Shown: positions 16,680 through 23,892 of the stretch, piece by piece
Layout: every line of letters begins with the position of its first letter
How positions within the stretch are numbered: the stretch's first letter is position 1
DNA from: CG2-30-36-16 sp964372115
GTDB taxonomy: Bacteria > Bacteroidota > Ignavibacteria > Ignavibacteriales > Ignavibacteriaceae
Direction: 5' to 3'
Assembly: GCA_964372115.1 (NCBI GenBank)
Contig: CAYJPN010000004.1
Location: 161,411-225,410, forward strand
Length of the DNA: 64,000 nt
Translations under genes and position numbers: made by a program
The notes under the pieces: generated by a model
What the model was told of the DNA's origin: nothing
The model's database searches: none
The model's input: the letters and a program-made list of their open reading frames with translations, nothing else

Positions 16680-17732
16680 TTACTTTTTCCCTCTTTCATA
16701 GGCAAAGCGAATAATTTTTTTCAGCGCTTTTATGTAAGAAATTCCTGCTGCTTCAGCGGAGCGCATAAAACCCATTCCCTCGGTTAAATCGGGGTTCGGG
16801 TTTACTTCCAAAACGTAAAGTTCCTTATCTTTATCAAGCCGCATATCAACCCTTGCGTAATCACGGCAGCCCATCTCTTTAAATGCTTTTAAAGCAATGG
16901 TTTTTGCTTTTTGTTCAATTCGTTTTGGAAGAATAGAAGGACAAATTGGAATTGTTTTGTGGTAAGCCTCATGGTGTGGGTCCCATTTAGCCTGGTAGCT
17001 TACAATATTATGTAGATGGTCGGGCATGCTTGTAAAATCGATTTCGCTAATTGGCAGCGTCTCAGGTTCAACATCGCCGATTACAGCAACGTTTAATTCC
17101 CTACCCTCAATAAATTCTTCAACAAGCGCGGGTTGTTTAAAATAACTTAAAACATAGTCCACCCGTTTTCTAAGGGCTTTATGGTTATAAACTATTGAAT
17201 CGTTTTCAATTCCAACGCTCGCATCCTCATAAGCCGGTTTTATCATTAATGGGTATTTGAGATTGTAAATATACCGGGTTTTACGTTCTTTTATGAAAAC
17301 AAAGCGCGGCGTCTTTATGCAAAGGGAATTCATTAATCGCTTTGTTAGAATTTTACTCTGGCAATTTGCGAGTGCAGTGGGGGTAGCTCCTGTATAAGGT
17401 ATACGGAGCAGCTCAAATAACCCGACAATATTCATTTCGAAGCGCGCATTATCCTTAAAAATTTCAATAAAGTTAAAAATTACATCAGGTCTGTTATTTT
17501 TAAGCTCATCGGTTAAAATTTGCAGATTGTCGAGTATATTCATTGCCTTAACATCAAAACCGCTTTTAGTCAGTTTTTTAGCCATCAAATCAAATTCGTC
17601 CATCGGGTTCATCTGATCAACTTCGAAATAGGGGACAAACTCAAGAGGTTTTTGTGGTTCGGTTGGATGCAGGTTATATAACTCCGGCGAAGGTTCGTTA
17701 TATGCGAGTAACACTTTTATTTTTTTTCTCAT
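16680..17732 (-). CDS. ATP-grasp ligase related to D-alanine-D-alanine ligase
   Basis: 350 residues from the ATG at 17732 (MRKKIKVLLAYNEP). The frame is open to 17813, but the extra residues lie in the divergent promoter space and look unlike the family. A preATP-grasp domain is followed by the ATP-binding lobes with YPLMIKPAYEDASVGI (adenine and phosphate contacts) and ALVEEFIEGRELNVAV. The metal-binding triad is in ARVDMRLDKD and LEVNPNPDL. The fold is that of D-Ala-D-Ala ligase, but a stand-alone copy outside a cell-wall cluster, divergent from a C39-like peptidase, suggests a different amide-bond or peptide product. Substrate unknown. Confidence 0.8.
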   Translation of the reverse strand: MRKKIKVLLAYNEPSPELYNLHPTEPQKPLEFVPYFEVDQMNPMDEFDLMAKKLTKSGFDVKAMNILDNLQILTDELKNNRPDVIFNFIEIFKDNARFEMNIVGLFELLRIPYTGATPTALANCQSKILTKRLMNSLCIKTPRFVFIKERKTRYIYNLKYPLMIKPAYEDASVGIENDSIVYNHKALRKRVDYVLSYFKQPALVEEFIEGRELNVAVIGDVEPETLPISEIDFTSMPDHLHNIVSYQAKWDPHHEAYHKTIPICPSILPKRIEQKAKTIALKAFKEMGCRDYARVDMRLDKDKELYVLEVNPNPDLTEGMGFMRSAEAAGISYIKALKKIIRFAYERGKK

Positions 17733-17829
17733 GTTGCAATAATAACAAAAATTATGTTTTTTATAAAGAATTAACATGATTTCCAACAAATGATTTCTTA
17801 AATTAGCCAACAAAAAAAAACAGCGAAAA

Positions 17830-18666
17830 ATGAGTTTTTATCCCCAACCCTATAAATATCAGTGCGGACCTTTTGCCCTTAAATATGCTCTTGTAATGCT
17901 CGGCTTATTTGAAAACGAAAGGGAAATAGGAAAAAAAGCGGGCAGCACCTGGTGGTACGGCACAGATGAAATAGGGCTTGCCAAAGCCGCCCGAAGTTAT
18001 AAATGTAACATGAAATACTTTAGAAGGGAGATTCGCGTTGAAGCTATTAAAGCGTTAAATTATAATCTCAAACGTGGTTTGCCGTGCGTTTTAAGTGTTG
18101 ATGGCTGGGAACACTGGTTTACCGTTATCAACGAACAAAAAGGGAAGTATATAGTTGTTGACAGCGCTTTAGATAAAGTGATTGTTATTTATACAGTCAA
18201 TCAGCTTTTAAAAAGATGGAAATATTTTGACGATGAAAACGGTGAAATAAGTTACGACGGTTATGCTTTAACACCGAAATTTAAAGTAATTACAAAAGCA
18301 AATTTTACACTTGAAAAAGCACGTTATGTTATGCGTGATAGAAATAAATTGCTTGCTGAAAAATGGGATACATATTTTAACGATTTAATAAATATCTGCC
18401 GCCCGCGTGTTCCACAATCTAAAAGGGTAATATCCTTCGCAGAGTTTTTAAGGCGGCACGAAAAACTTATAATAACCGAAGTTGCAAACTGGCACGGCAC
18501 ACCCTCTTACAAAGAGTTGGATAAAATTTTAAAAAATCTACAGTTTGTCGCCGAAGTATACGATCTTGTTATTTACTTTGAAGATCAAAAAAAGGCGTTG
18601 GTAGATTTAGCCGCAATCTTGATGATGTACTCCTGCGGTAAATACGGCATGGAACCAATTTATTAG
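17830..18666 (+). CDS. C39-type cysteine peptidase-like protein
   Basis: 278 residues, no signal peptide or membrane segment. The N-terminal ~150 residues have papain-like C39 landmarks: Cys12 in QCGPFALKYAL, His95 in WEHWFTV and Asp111 in YIVVDSA, giving a Cys-His-Asp triad. The C-terminal ~130 residues have no recognised domain. Typical C39 peptidases are fused to an ABC exporter and cut double-Gly leaders; this one is free-standing and cytoplasmic, divergent from an ATP-grasp ligase 98 nt away. It could trim or transfer a peptide made by that ligase, or act as a bacteriocin-leader type protease without its transporter. Catalytic activity is inferred. Confidence 0.68.
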   Translation: MSFYPQPYKYQCGPFALKYALVMLGLFENEREIGKKAGSTWWYGTDEIGLAKAARSYKCNMKYFRREIRVEAIKALNYNLKRGLPCVLSVDGWEHWFTVINEQKGKYIVVDSALDKVIVIYTVNQLLKRWKYFDDENGEISYDGYALTPKFKVITKANFTLEKARYVMRDRNKLLAEKWDTYFNDLINICRPRVPQSKRVISFAEFLRRHEKLIITEVANWHGTPSYKELDKILKNLQFVAEVYDLVIYFEDQKKALVDLAAILMMYSCGKYGMEPIY

Positions 18667-18675
18667 AGGTGAAAA

Positions 18676-19245
18676 ATGAAAAAAGTTTTTAAACGTTCTG
18701 AAAAAATATTAAACAAAGAACAAACTGCTCTACTTATCATTGATTTGCAGGAAAAAATTTTACCGGTTATTCTTAACTCCGACCGCGTAATAAAAAAATC
18801 TATCCAATTAATAAAGGGTTTTAAAGTACTAAACCTCCCGATTTTTTACACCGAACAATATCCCAAAGGTCTCGGTCAGACACATCACGAAATAAAAAAA
18901 GAACTTGAAGGATTAACCCCTATTTACAAAATGTCCTTTAGTTGTTTTGGCGCCGATGATCTTTTCCTAAGACTTTATGATAATAACATTACTTCCGTTG
19001 TAATTGCCGGTGTTGAATCCCATGTATGTGTTATGCAAACTGTGCTTGATTTGCTTGCAAATGATTTCAAAGTGTATCTTGCTGCCGACTCGGTCTCTTC
19101 AAGAACTGAATTAGACTATAAGATTGCAACTGATAGAATGCGGCGCCACGGTGCCGAAGTGACCACAACAGAATCAATTTTATTTGAACTCCTGGAAGTT
19201 TGCGGAACAGATGAGTTCAGAAATATTTCGAAAATTGTTAAGTAA
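18676..19245 (+). CDS. Isochorismatase-family cysteine hydrolase
   Basis: 189 residues, usual family size. The catalytic triad is visible as Asp23 (LLIIDLQ), Lys85 (IYKMSFSCF) and Cys118 (GVESHVCVMQT), with the cis-peptide-type VVIAGVESH preceding the Cys. The family includes isochorismatase, nicotinamidase and ureidoacrylate or N-carbamoyl amidases, and sequence alone does not choose among them. It starts 9 nt after the C39-like gene, so the two are probably cotranscribed, and a small amide or peptide substrate is a reasonable guess. Confidence 0.85.
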   Translation: MKKVFKRSEKILNKEQTALLIIDLQEKILPVILNSDRVIKKSIQLIKGFKVLNLPIFYTEQYPKGLGQTHHEIKKELEGLTPIYKMSFSCFGADDLFLRLYDNNITSVVIAGVESHVCVMQTVLDLLANDFKVYLAADSVSSRTELDYKIATDRMRRHGAEVTTTESILFELLEVCGTDEFRNISKIVK

Positions 19246-19252
19246 TGGGTTG

Positions 19253-19666
19253 ATGAAAAAATTATTACTCACATTCTTTTTTGTTGTTATTTTGGCAGGT
19301 TGTTCAAGCAAAAAAGAACCTGAACTCGTACCTTATAATCCACCTGAAACTGAAATGTCGCAGCACACAGAGTTAAAATCGTCTCCTGAAAGGACGGTTT
19401 CTATCCACATTCCTACGGCAAAATGTGCAACTTGCAAAAAAACACTTTCGGCAGCCCTCGAGAGAGTTAATGGGGTGATCTTTACGGAGATCGATTTAAC
19501 AAAGAAACTCGTTAGTGTTAAATTTATTTCATCGGTAACTAATACAGACATTATAAAAAAAACCATAAGCGATGCCGGTTACGACGCTGATGATTTAAGG
19601 AGAAATAAAAGTGCTTATGAAAATCTTCCTGACTGCTGCCGGGATGATTCTAACGAGCACATTTGA
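19253..19666 (+). CDS. Lipoprotein with heavy-metal-associated (HMA) domain
   Basis: 137 residues from the ATG at 19253; the open frame extends upstream into the hydrolase gene, but this Met begins a clean lipoprotein signal (lipobox LAGC, Cys17). An HMA ferredoxin-like domain spans about 48-120 with the metal-binding pair Cys59-Ala-Thr-Cys62 and the VNGV / YDADDL ends of the fold. A second cysteine pair is near the C-terminus (PDCCRDD). It would bind copper, mercury or zinc at the outer face of a membrane as a metallochaperone or scavenger. No ATPase or regulator for metals is adjacent, so the metal is undetermined. Confidence 0.8.
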   Translation: MKKLLLTFFFVVILAGCSSKKEPELVPYNPPETEMSQHTELKSSPERTVSIHIPTAKCATCKKTLSAALERVNGVIFTEIDLTKKLVSVKFISSVTNTDIIKKTISDAGYDADDLRRNKSAYENLPDCCRDDSNEHI

Positions 19667-19826
19667 AAAACTATTTAACAAAAAAAAAGATTCTCCCTTT
19701 CTAAAAAATATTGTCTCATTATTGTTAAAGAATCTCAAAATGGTAAAATTGACTACAAAAAGTGGTAAAAATTACATTTGGTAAAATTTTTTGGCGTTTT
19801 ATGTTGGATTTAGAACCAAAAGTGGC

Positions 19827-19842
19827 TGGCATTACAATTGTT
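19827..19842 (+). promoter_or_regulatory. Possible sigma-54 promoter before the TPR gene
   Basis: TGGCAT, then 5 nt, then TTGTT: correct -24 and -12 spacing, but the -12 element has GT in place of the invariant GC. A start near 19854 would leave about 50 nt of leader before the GTG at 19906. Weaker than the site at 21243 but in the same cluster. Confidence 0.35.
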
Positions 19843-19905
19843 TCGTTAATTACTATAATAAGTATGATATTAACGAATAGACAACATTAAGTCTAAAGGA
19901 CATTA

Positions 19906-21138
19906 GTGAATCATTTATCGTTTTCTGTCAAAGTATCAATAGCTGGTGTACTAAACTCTTTTTTTACAAAAAAGCAAGCGGCGGATTTTTACGCATACTA
20001 CCGAAAAAATCTTCGTTTTGAAGATGAAAAAGAGATTACAGAGCAAAATAATAATTTAAGTGGTGATGAATGCCTCACCCGTATACAAGTAGATTTTTTG
20101 GTTACTTTTGCAGAAGAAAATATACCTGCTGAGAATTATTTAAATTTGCTTTTATATTTAAGCAAATACTCAATGTTAAGCGGTGAGTTTATTTTAGCTG
20201 CCCGTCTTTATGAACTGGTTGTAACTCACAGTCGTAATAAAGTGAGTTTTAATAATTTTAAAGCCAATGCTCTTTTGGGACTTGCGGAAGTTTACAGTAG
20301 ACAAGCGGATTGGACAAAAAGTCTTAGCTCTGCTACCAAGGCGCTGCGCTTATTTAAAGTCGATAAGGATATAAAAGGAGTTGCAAGTTGCGAAAATCTA
20401 ATCGGTGCAAATTATGGTGAATGCGGCGAGCTTTCCAAAGCAGTAAAACGCTTTGAAAAGTGTTTGAAAATATTAGAAGGCAACAGCGATATCGATCTTA
20501 AAGGGCGGATCGAGATTAACCTTGGCATTATTAGTAACATTCTTGGAAAATATGATAACGCATTAGCGCATTTTAACCGTGCACTATTTAGTTATCAAAA
20601 AATTCAACATTATGCACGTATTGCAGAGGTTAGACATAACCTTGGTATGACCTATTATAAGAAAGAAGAACACCAAACCGCACTGTCTGAGTTCGAACAA
20701 TCGATAGAACTTTCAACAAAACTGAATTATTTACAGCTTATTGGAATATCATATTTGCAAAAAGCTTTCATTTTTGTTGCTCTTGATGATTTAGTGCTGG
20801 CGGATTCTTTTTCAAATCAGTCGATGGAAATTTGCTTAAAAATTAACGATATGCTGTCAGTAGCTGAGGTTTACCGCATTAAAGGTTTAATCCAAAAAAA
20901 TCTAAATAATTCTATCCTTGCTAAAAGTTACCTTTTAACATCGCTTCGACTGAACCGGGAATTAAAAAACAAAATGAATGAAGCTGAAACCCTGTTGGAT
21001 TTAGGCACACTTGCTTTTGATTCCGGCTCAAGTTTGGATGCTGAAAATTATTTAAAAGAAGCCTTGGCGTATTATCAGTCTATTAAGGCAACTGTTGAAA
21101 TAACCCGGATTTCATCATTGATTGAAAAACTCCCTTAG
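19906..21138 (+). CDS. Tetratricopeptide repeat protein
   Basis: 410 residues from GTG. After a helical N-terminal segment there are about seven TPR-like units from residue 95 on (for example FKANALLGLAEVYSRQADWTKS, IEINLGIISNILGKYDNAL, AEVRHNLGMTYYKKEEHQTAL, AETLLDLGTLAFDSGSS). No signal peptide, membrane helix, HTH or kinase domain is present, so it is probably a soluble protein-protein interaction scaffold. The arrangement is like TPR parts of Bacteroidota regulators and adenylate-cyclase-associated proteins, but lacking an output domain. The neighbouring lipoprotein has a sigma-54 promoter; this gene may share that control. Confidence 0.8.
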   Translation: MNHLSFSVKVSIAGVLNSFFTKKQAADFYAYYRKNLRFEDEKEITEQNNNLSGDECLTRIQVDFLVTFAEENIPAENYLNLLLYLSKYSMLSGEFILAARLYELVVTHSRNKVSFNNFKANALLGLAEVYSRQADWTKSLSSATKALRLFKVDKDIKGVASCENLIGANYGECGELSKAVKRFEKCLKILEGNSDIDLKGRIEINLGIISNILGKYDNALAHFNRALFSYQKIQHYARIAEVRHNLGMTYYKKEEHQTALSEFEQSIELSTKLNYLQLIGISYLQKAFIFVALDDLVLADSFSNQSMEICLKINDMLSVAEVYRIKGLIQKNLNNSILAKSYLLTSLRLNRELKNKMNEAETLLDLGTLAFDSGSSLDAENYLKEALAYYQSIKATVEITRISSLIEKLP

Positions 21139-21242
21139 AAAATTTGTACTCTAAAGTCCGGTACTTTTACCCGATGATACGTAAAAATTACATAACAAAA
21201 TTATTCGGGGCTTAATATCAGTTGGAAAAATAAGATAATTAA

Positions 21243-21258
21243 TGGCACGAACATTGCA
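21243..21258 (+). promoter_or_regulatory. Sigma-54 (RpoN) promoter
   Basis: TGGCACGAACATTGCA matches the -24/-12 consensus TGGCACG-N4-TTGCW at every defined position, with GG and GC 10 nt apart. Transcription would begin near 21270, leaving ~28 nt to the lipoprotein start at 21298. An activator of the NtrC class would be required; none is encoded in the window. Confidence 0.85.
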
Positions 21259-21297
21259 AAATAAAAGTTGTTCTAACTTTAAATTCTGGAGAAAAAG

Positions 21298-21858
21298 ATG
21301 AAAAAAATAATTGTACTTTTGTTTGTAGCGGCGATAGTTTTAAGCGGTTGTTTACCCGATTCCTCTATAACCGGTCCACAAGAATCAATTAAAAAATATT
21401 CATGGGTAGAAACACCTTCAAATAAAACTACTTTGTCGGTAGAGAGAAGCTTTGAAACTTCGGAGTATATAAACGGTGAAGTTGGCGGAAATTTAGGTAT
21501 GGATGAAAGTTACCTCTCAAATCATAATCCAGTTGTTATTACCGCAAATTTGTTCATTCCACAAAATGCTTTTCCAGGCACACTAAATATTAAGTATGTG
21601 CTAAACGACAAAAAAGCAACGGTCACCTTCGGTCCACATATGGTTTTTGCAGAGGACCTTATTTTTGATCTACGAATTGAAGGACTTGATTTTGATGAAT
21701 TATCTAACCCAACCGGAATAGTTTTTGCTTATTTGGATAGTTCAAACAATATTGTCCCTTGCGAGTATGAGTCATTAACAGTGGATGCTACCACAGGCAC
21801 AATTGCTGTAAATAAAGCAAAAATTAATCACTTCTCCAGATATGGTTTTGCAAAATAA
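21298..21858 (+). CDS. Small lipoprotein with ZU5-like beta domain, sigma-54 controlled
   Basis: 186 residues; lipobox LSGC with Cys18. The rest is a single beta-rich domain in which NLFIPQNAFPGTLNIKYVL, a FGPHMVFAEDL segment and the final INHFSRYGFAK resemble the ZU5-like domains found in secreted Bacteroidota lipoproteins, where the HFSRY end is common. No catalytic residues stand out. It is a single-gene unit between a near-perfect RpoN promoter and a terminator, so it is probably made in response to a specific stress or nutrient signal. Confidence 0.75.
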   Translation: MKKIIVLLFVAAIVLSGCLPDSSITGPQESIKKYSWVETPSNKTTLSVERSFETSEYINGEVGGNLGMDESYLSNHNPVVITANLFIPQNAFPGTLNIKYVLNDKKATVTFGPHMVFAEDLIFDLRIEGLDFDELSNPTGIVFAYLDSSNNIVPCEYESLTVDATTGTIAVNKAKINHFSRYGFAK

Positions 21859-21879
21859 AAAATAGTTCATGGATCTCTC

Positions 21880-21908
21880 AAAGGCTGCTTTAAAGGCAGC
21901 CTTTTTAT
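21880..21908 (+). terminator. Rho-independent terminator after the lipoprotein gene
   Basis: AAAGGCTGC (21880-21888) and GCAGCCTTT (21896-21904) form a 9-bp stem with a TTTAAAG loop and a trailing T-run. Confidence 0.9.
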
Positions 21909-21948
21909 TTTTAAAACTTTTCCTCCTAACGTTCATCTTTTAGTTCAA

Positions 21949-23892
21949 TTATTGAAGCGCTTTGGTTAATTCCGGCGGTAATTGATAACCGGGCAAATCT
22001 TTCACAATCTTTTTTACATACAACTTGGCTCTTTCAGTTTTATCAAATTGTAATTCGTACATTGCCCGCCGCGCCAACATTGAGCCGACAATATTTTCAA
22101 TAAATTTTGTATAATGATTGCCATTTTGTGGAAACCGAATTGTAAAATTAGGGTCTTTTGCCGGTATATATTTTGATCCTACCTTAACAACTTTAAACAA
22201 AAACAGATCAGGTATCAGTTGATAGCCCTCCGGTAAAGTAAACTCACCTTTTTGCATTTCAGTTTCAACTAACTCCGGAGCTATGTAAAAGGAGTTTTTT
22301 TCTGCATTAGCAGAAACCAATCCGGTCATTATGCTGCGGTATGTTTTTTCTAATAACTGCGGGTTAAAGTTTTCGTCTCTCTCAAAGGGTTTTAATGCAT
22401 CCAAAAACGCCCCAACTTCGGGTTTTAAATTCTCGAATAAATGGGGATAATTGTAGTTTATCTGGCTATAATACCACGATCGTCTTAATAATTCTTTATC
22501 AACAATAGCAACATCCTTGCGGTAGTTTTCAACAAACTGAAAATAATAAGCCGGTGAAACGAAATAATCCCATTGATAACTAAAGATAATAGAATTTTTA
22601 TCGGTACTCCCCACAAGAGCCTTTGTATAGTCTTCAAAAGTGTAAATGCTGTGCTGGTTTACTTCGCTGTAATTAGAATATATTTGAACGACTAATAAAA
22701 TTAAAATTATATAAACGGGAAGAATAGAAAGGGAATTTTTAAAATGCAGCAATTCAAAAAGTTTTATTACTCCAAATACTATCATCATACTTAGCGAAAT
22801 AAAAGCAAGTAAAAAGTAAGAATCGATATCAACTATATCATAATTTATTGAATAGAGAACCGTCGATAAAAAAGTAACAACGGCAAAGACAAAAAACTTT
22901 TTTGAATAAATATATGTGGCAAATAAACCGATGGCTGCGAAGAACAAATTTATACTGAACTCTTTGGGAAGAGAATTAAAAAAATAAACAAATTGCCTTT
23001 TTGCTGCATCAGTCGAGGAAAATAACCACACCTGGTATTGTTTACCGGATACATGTCTGAAAAACTTTTCAAAATCCGCAGGGTTACCCCAATTGATTGC
23101 TGTACCAACGGATGCACGCCAGGGGAGATAAAGATATATCATAATTAAGATTGGGAAAAAAACTGAAAGCATAATAATAATCGTTCTAATGCTGCTCTTG
23201 TTAAAACCACGACTATTAAAATATAGATAAGCTGTGCCGGGCAAAATCAATAGAGTAGTCATGTGATTGGAGAACCCAAGTGCCAAAACTACGGCAAAAC
23301 AAAGCCAGTGTTTAATTGTTTTATTTTCGCCAAGTTTATCAGCTATAAATGCTTTTATCAAAAATAAAATAATAAGATTTATTAAAAAGATATGAAGCGA
23401 ATAAACTTCAACCGATGTGCTCTGAAACCAAAATGTTTTGCTGAATGCAAGAATCATTGCTCCGGCGAAAATGCTGAAGTATTTTACTTTATCCGAAATT
23501 TTGTCATTTATACCGGTTAATTGGTTTACCGGTTGTTTTCCTTTTAATTTTTTCTTTTGTTTACCCTCAACCCAGACAGAATTAAAGAAATTAAGATTAT
23601 CAATTATTAGATTTAAAGTATATGAAAAAACTCCAATGCCTGCCGCACACCACAACGAAGCTAATAAATTTAATTGGTAAATTTTTGAAAACGGGAGAGG
23701 AAGCAGCGAAAATAAATAACCGATCAAAGTAAATAATGGGTATCCGGTTGGGTGCGCAATGCCCAATGTCGATTGAACCGCGGCAAGTTCGCCAGAATCA
23801 ATTTGAACAACAGTGGGTGCAAGTGTAAAAAGATAAATAATAAAAGCTGCGAGTGATGTTAAATACGGAAAATATTTTTTTATTTTATCCAC
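21949..23892 (-). CDS. DUF2723 multi-pass membrane protein (GT-C / mannosyltransferase-like)
   Basis: 647 residues. The N-terminal domain contains the family signature QIDSGELAAVQSTLGIAHPTGYPLF (residues about 30-54), in which the acidic Asp-Ser-Gly-Glu pair sits in the first periplasmic loop as in GT-C lipid-linked glycosyltransferases. About ten to twelve helices follow, with a soluble C-terminal domain (from about 430). Related proteins are thought to mannosylate or otherwise glycosylate exported proteins or lipids; the acceptor here is unknown. It overlaps glnE by 8 nt, probably by translational coupling rather than shared function. The C-terminus reads PELTKALQ. Confidence 0.85.
   Translation of the reverse strand: MDKIKKYFPYLTSLAAFIIYLFTLAPTVVQIDSGELAAVQSTLGIAHPTGYPLFTLIGYLFSLLPLPFSKIYQLNLLASLWCAAGIGVFSYTLNLIIDNLNFFNSVWVEGKQKKKLKGKQPVNQLTGINDKISDKVKYFSIFAGAMILAFSKTFWFQSTSVEVYSLHIFLINLIILFLIKAFIADKLGENKTIKHWLCFAVVLALGFSNHMTTLLILPGTAYLYFNSRGFNKSSIRTIIIMLSVFFPILIMIYLYLPWRASVGTAINWGNPADFEKFFRHVSGKQYQVWLFSSTDAAKRQFVYFFNSLPKEFSINLFFAAIGLFATYIYSKKFFVFAVVTFLSTVLYSINYDIVDIDSYFLLAFISLSMMIVFGVIKLFELLHFKNSLSILPVYIILILLVVQIYSNYSEVNQHSIYTFEDYTKALVGSTDKNSIIFSYQWDYFVSPAYYFQFVENYRKDVAIVDKELLRRSWYYSQINYNYPHLFENLKPEVGAFLDALKPFERDENFNPQLLEKTYRSIMTGLVSANAEKNSFYIAPELVETEMQKGEFTLPEGYQLIPDLFLFKVVKVGSKYIPAKDPNFTIRFPQNGNHYTKFIENIVGSMLARRAMYELQFDKTERAKLYVKKIVKDLPGYQLPPELTKALQ

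Noticed and set aside
17733..17813. 27-residue N-terminal extension of the ATP-grasp gene
   Set aside because: Runs through the divergent promoter space and does not resemble family N-termini; the ATG at 17732 fits.
19184..19252. Upstream start of the HMA lipoprotein
   Set aside because: Would bury the lipoprotein signal behind 23 residues that overlap the isochorismatase gene.
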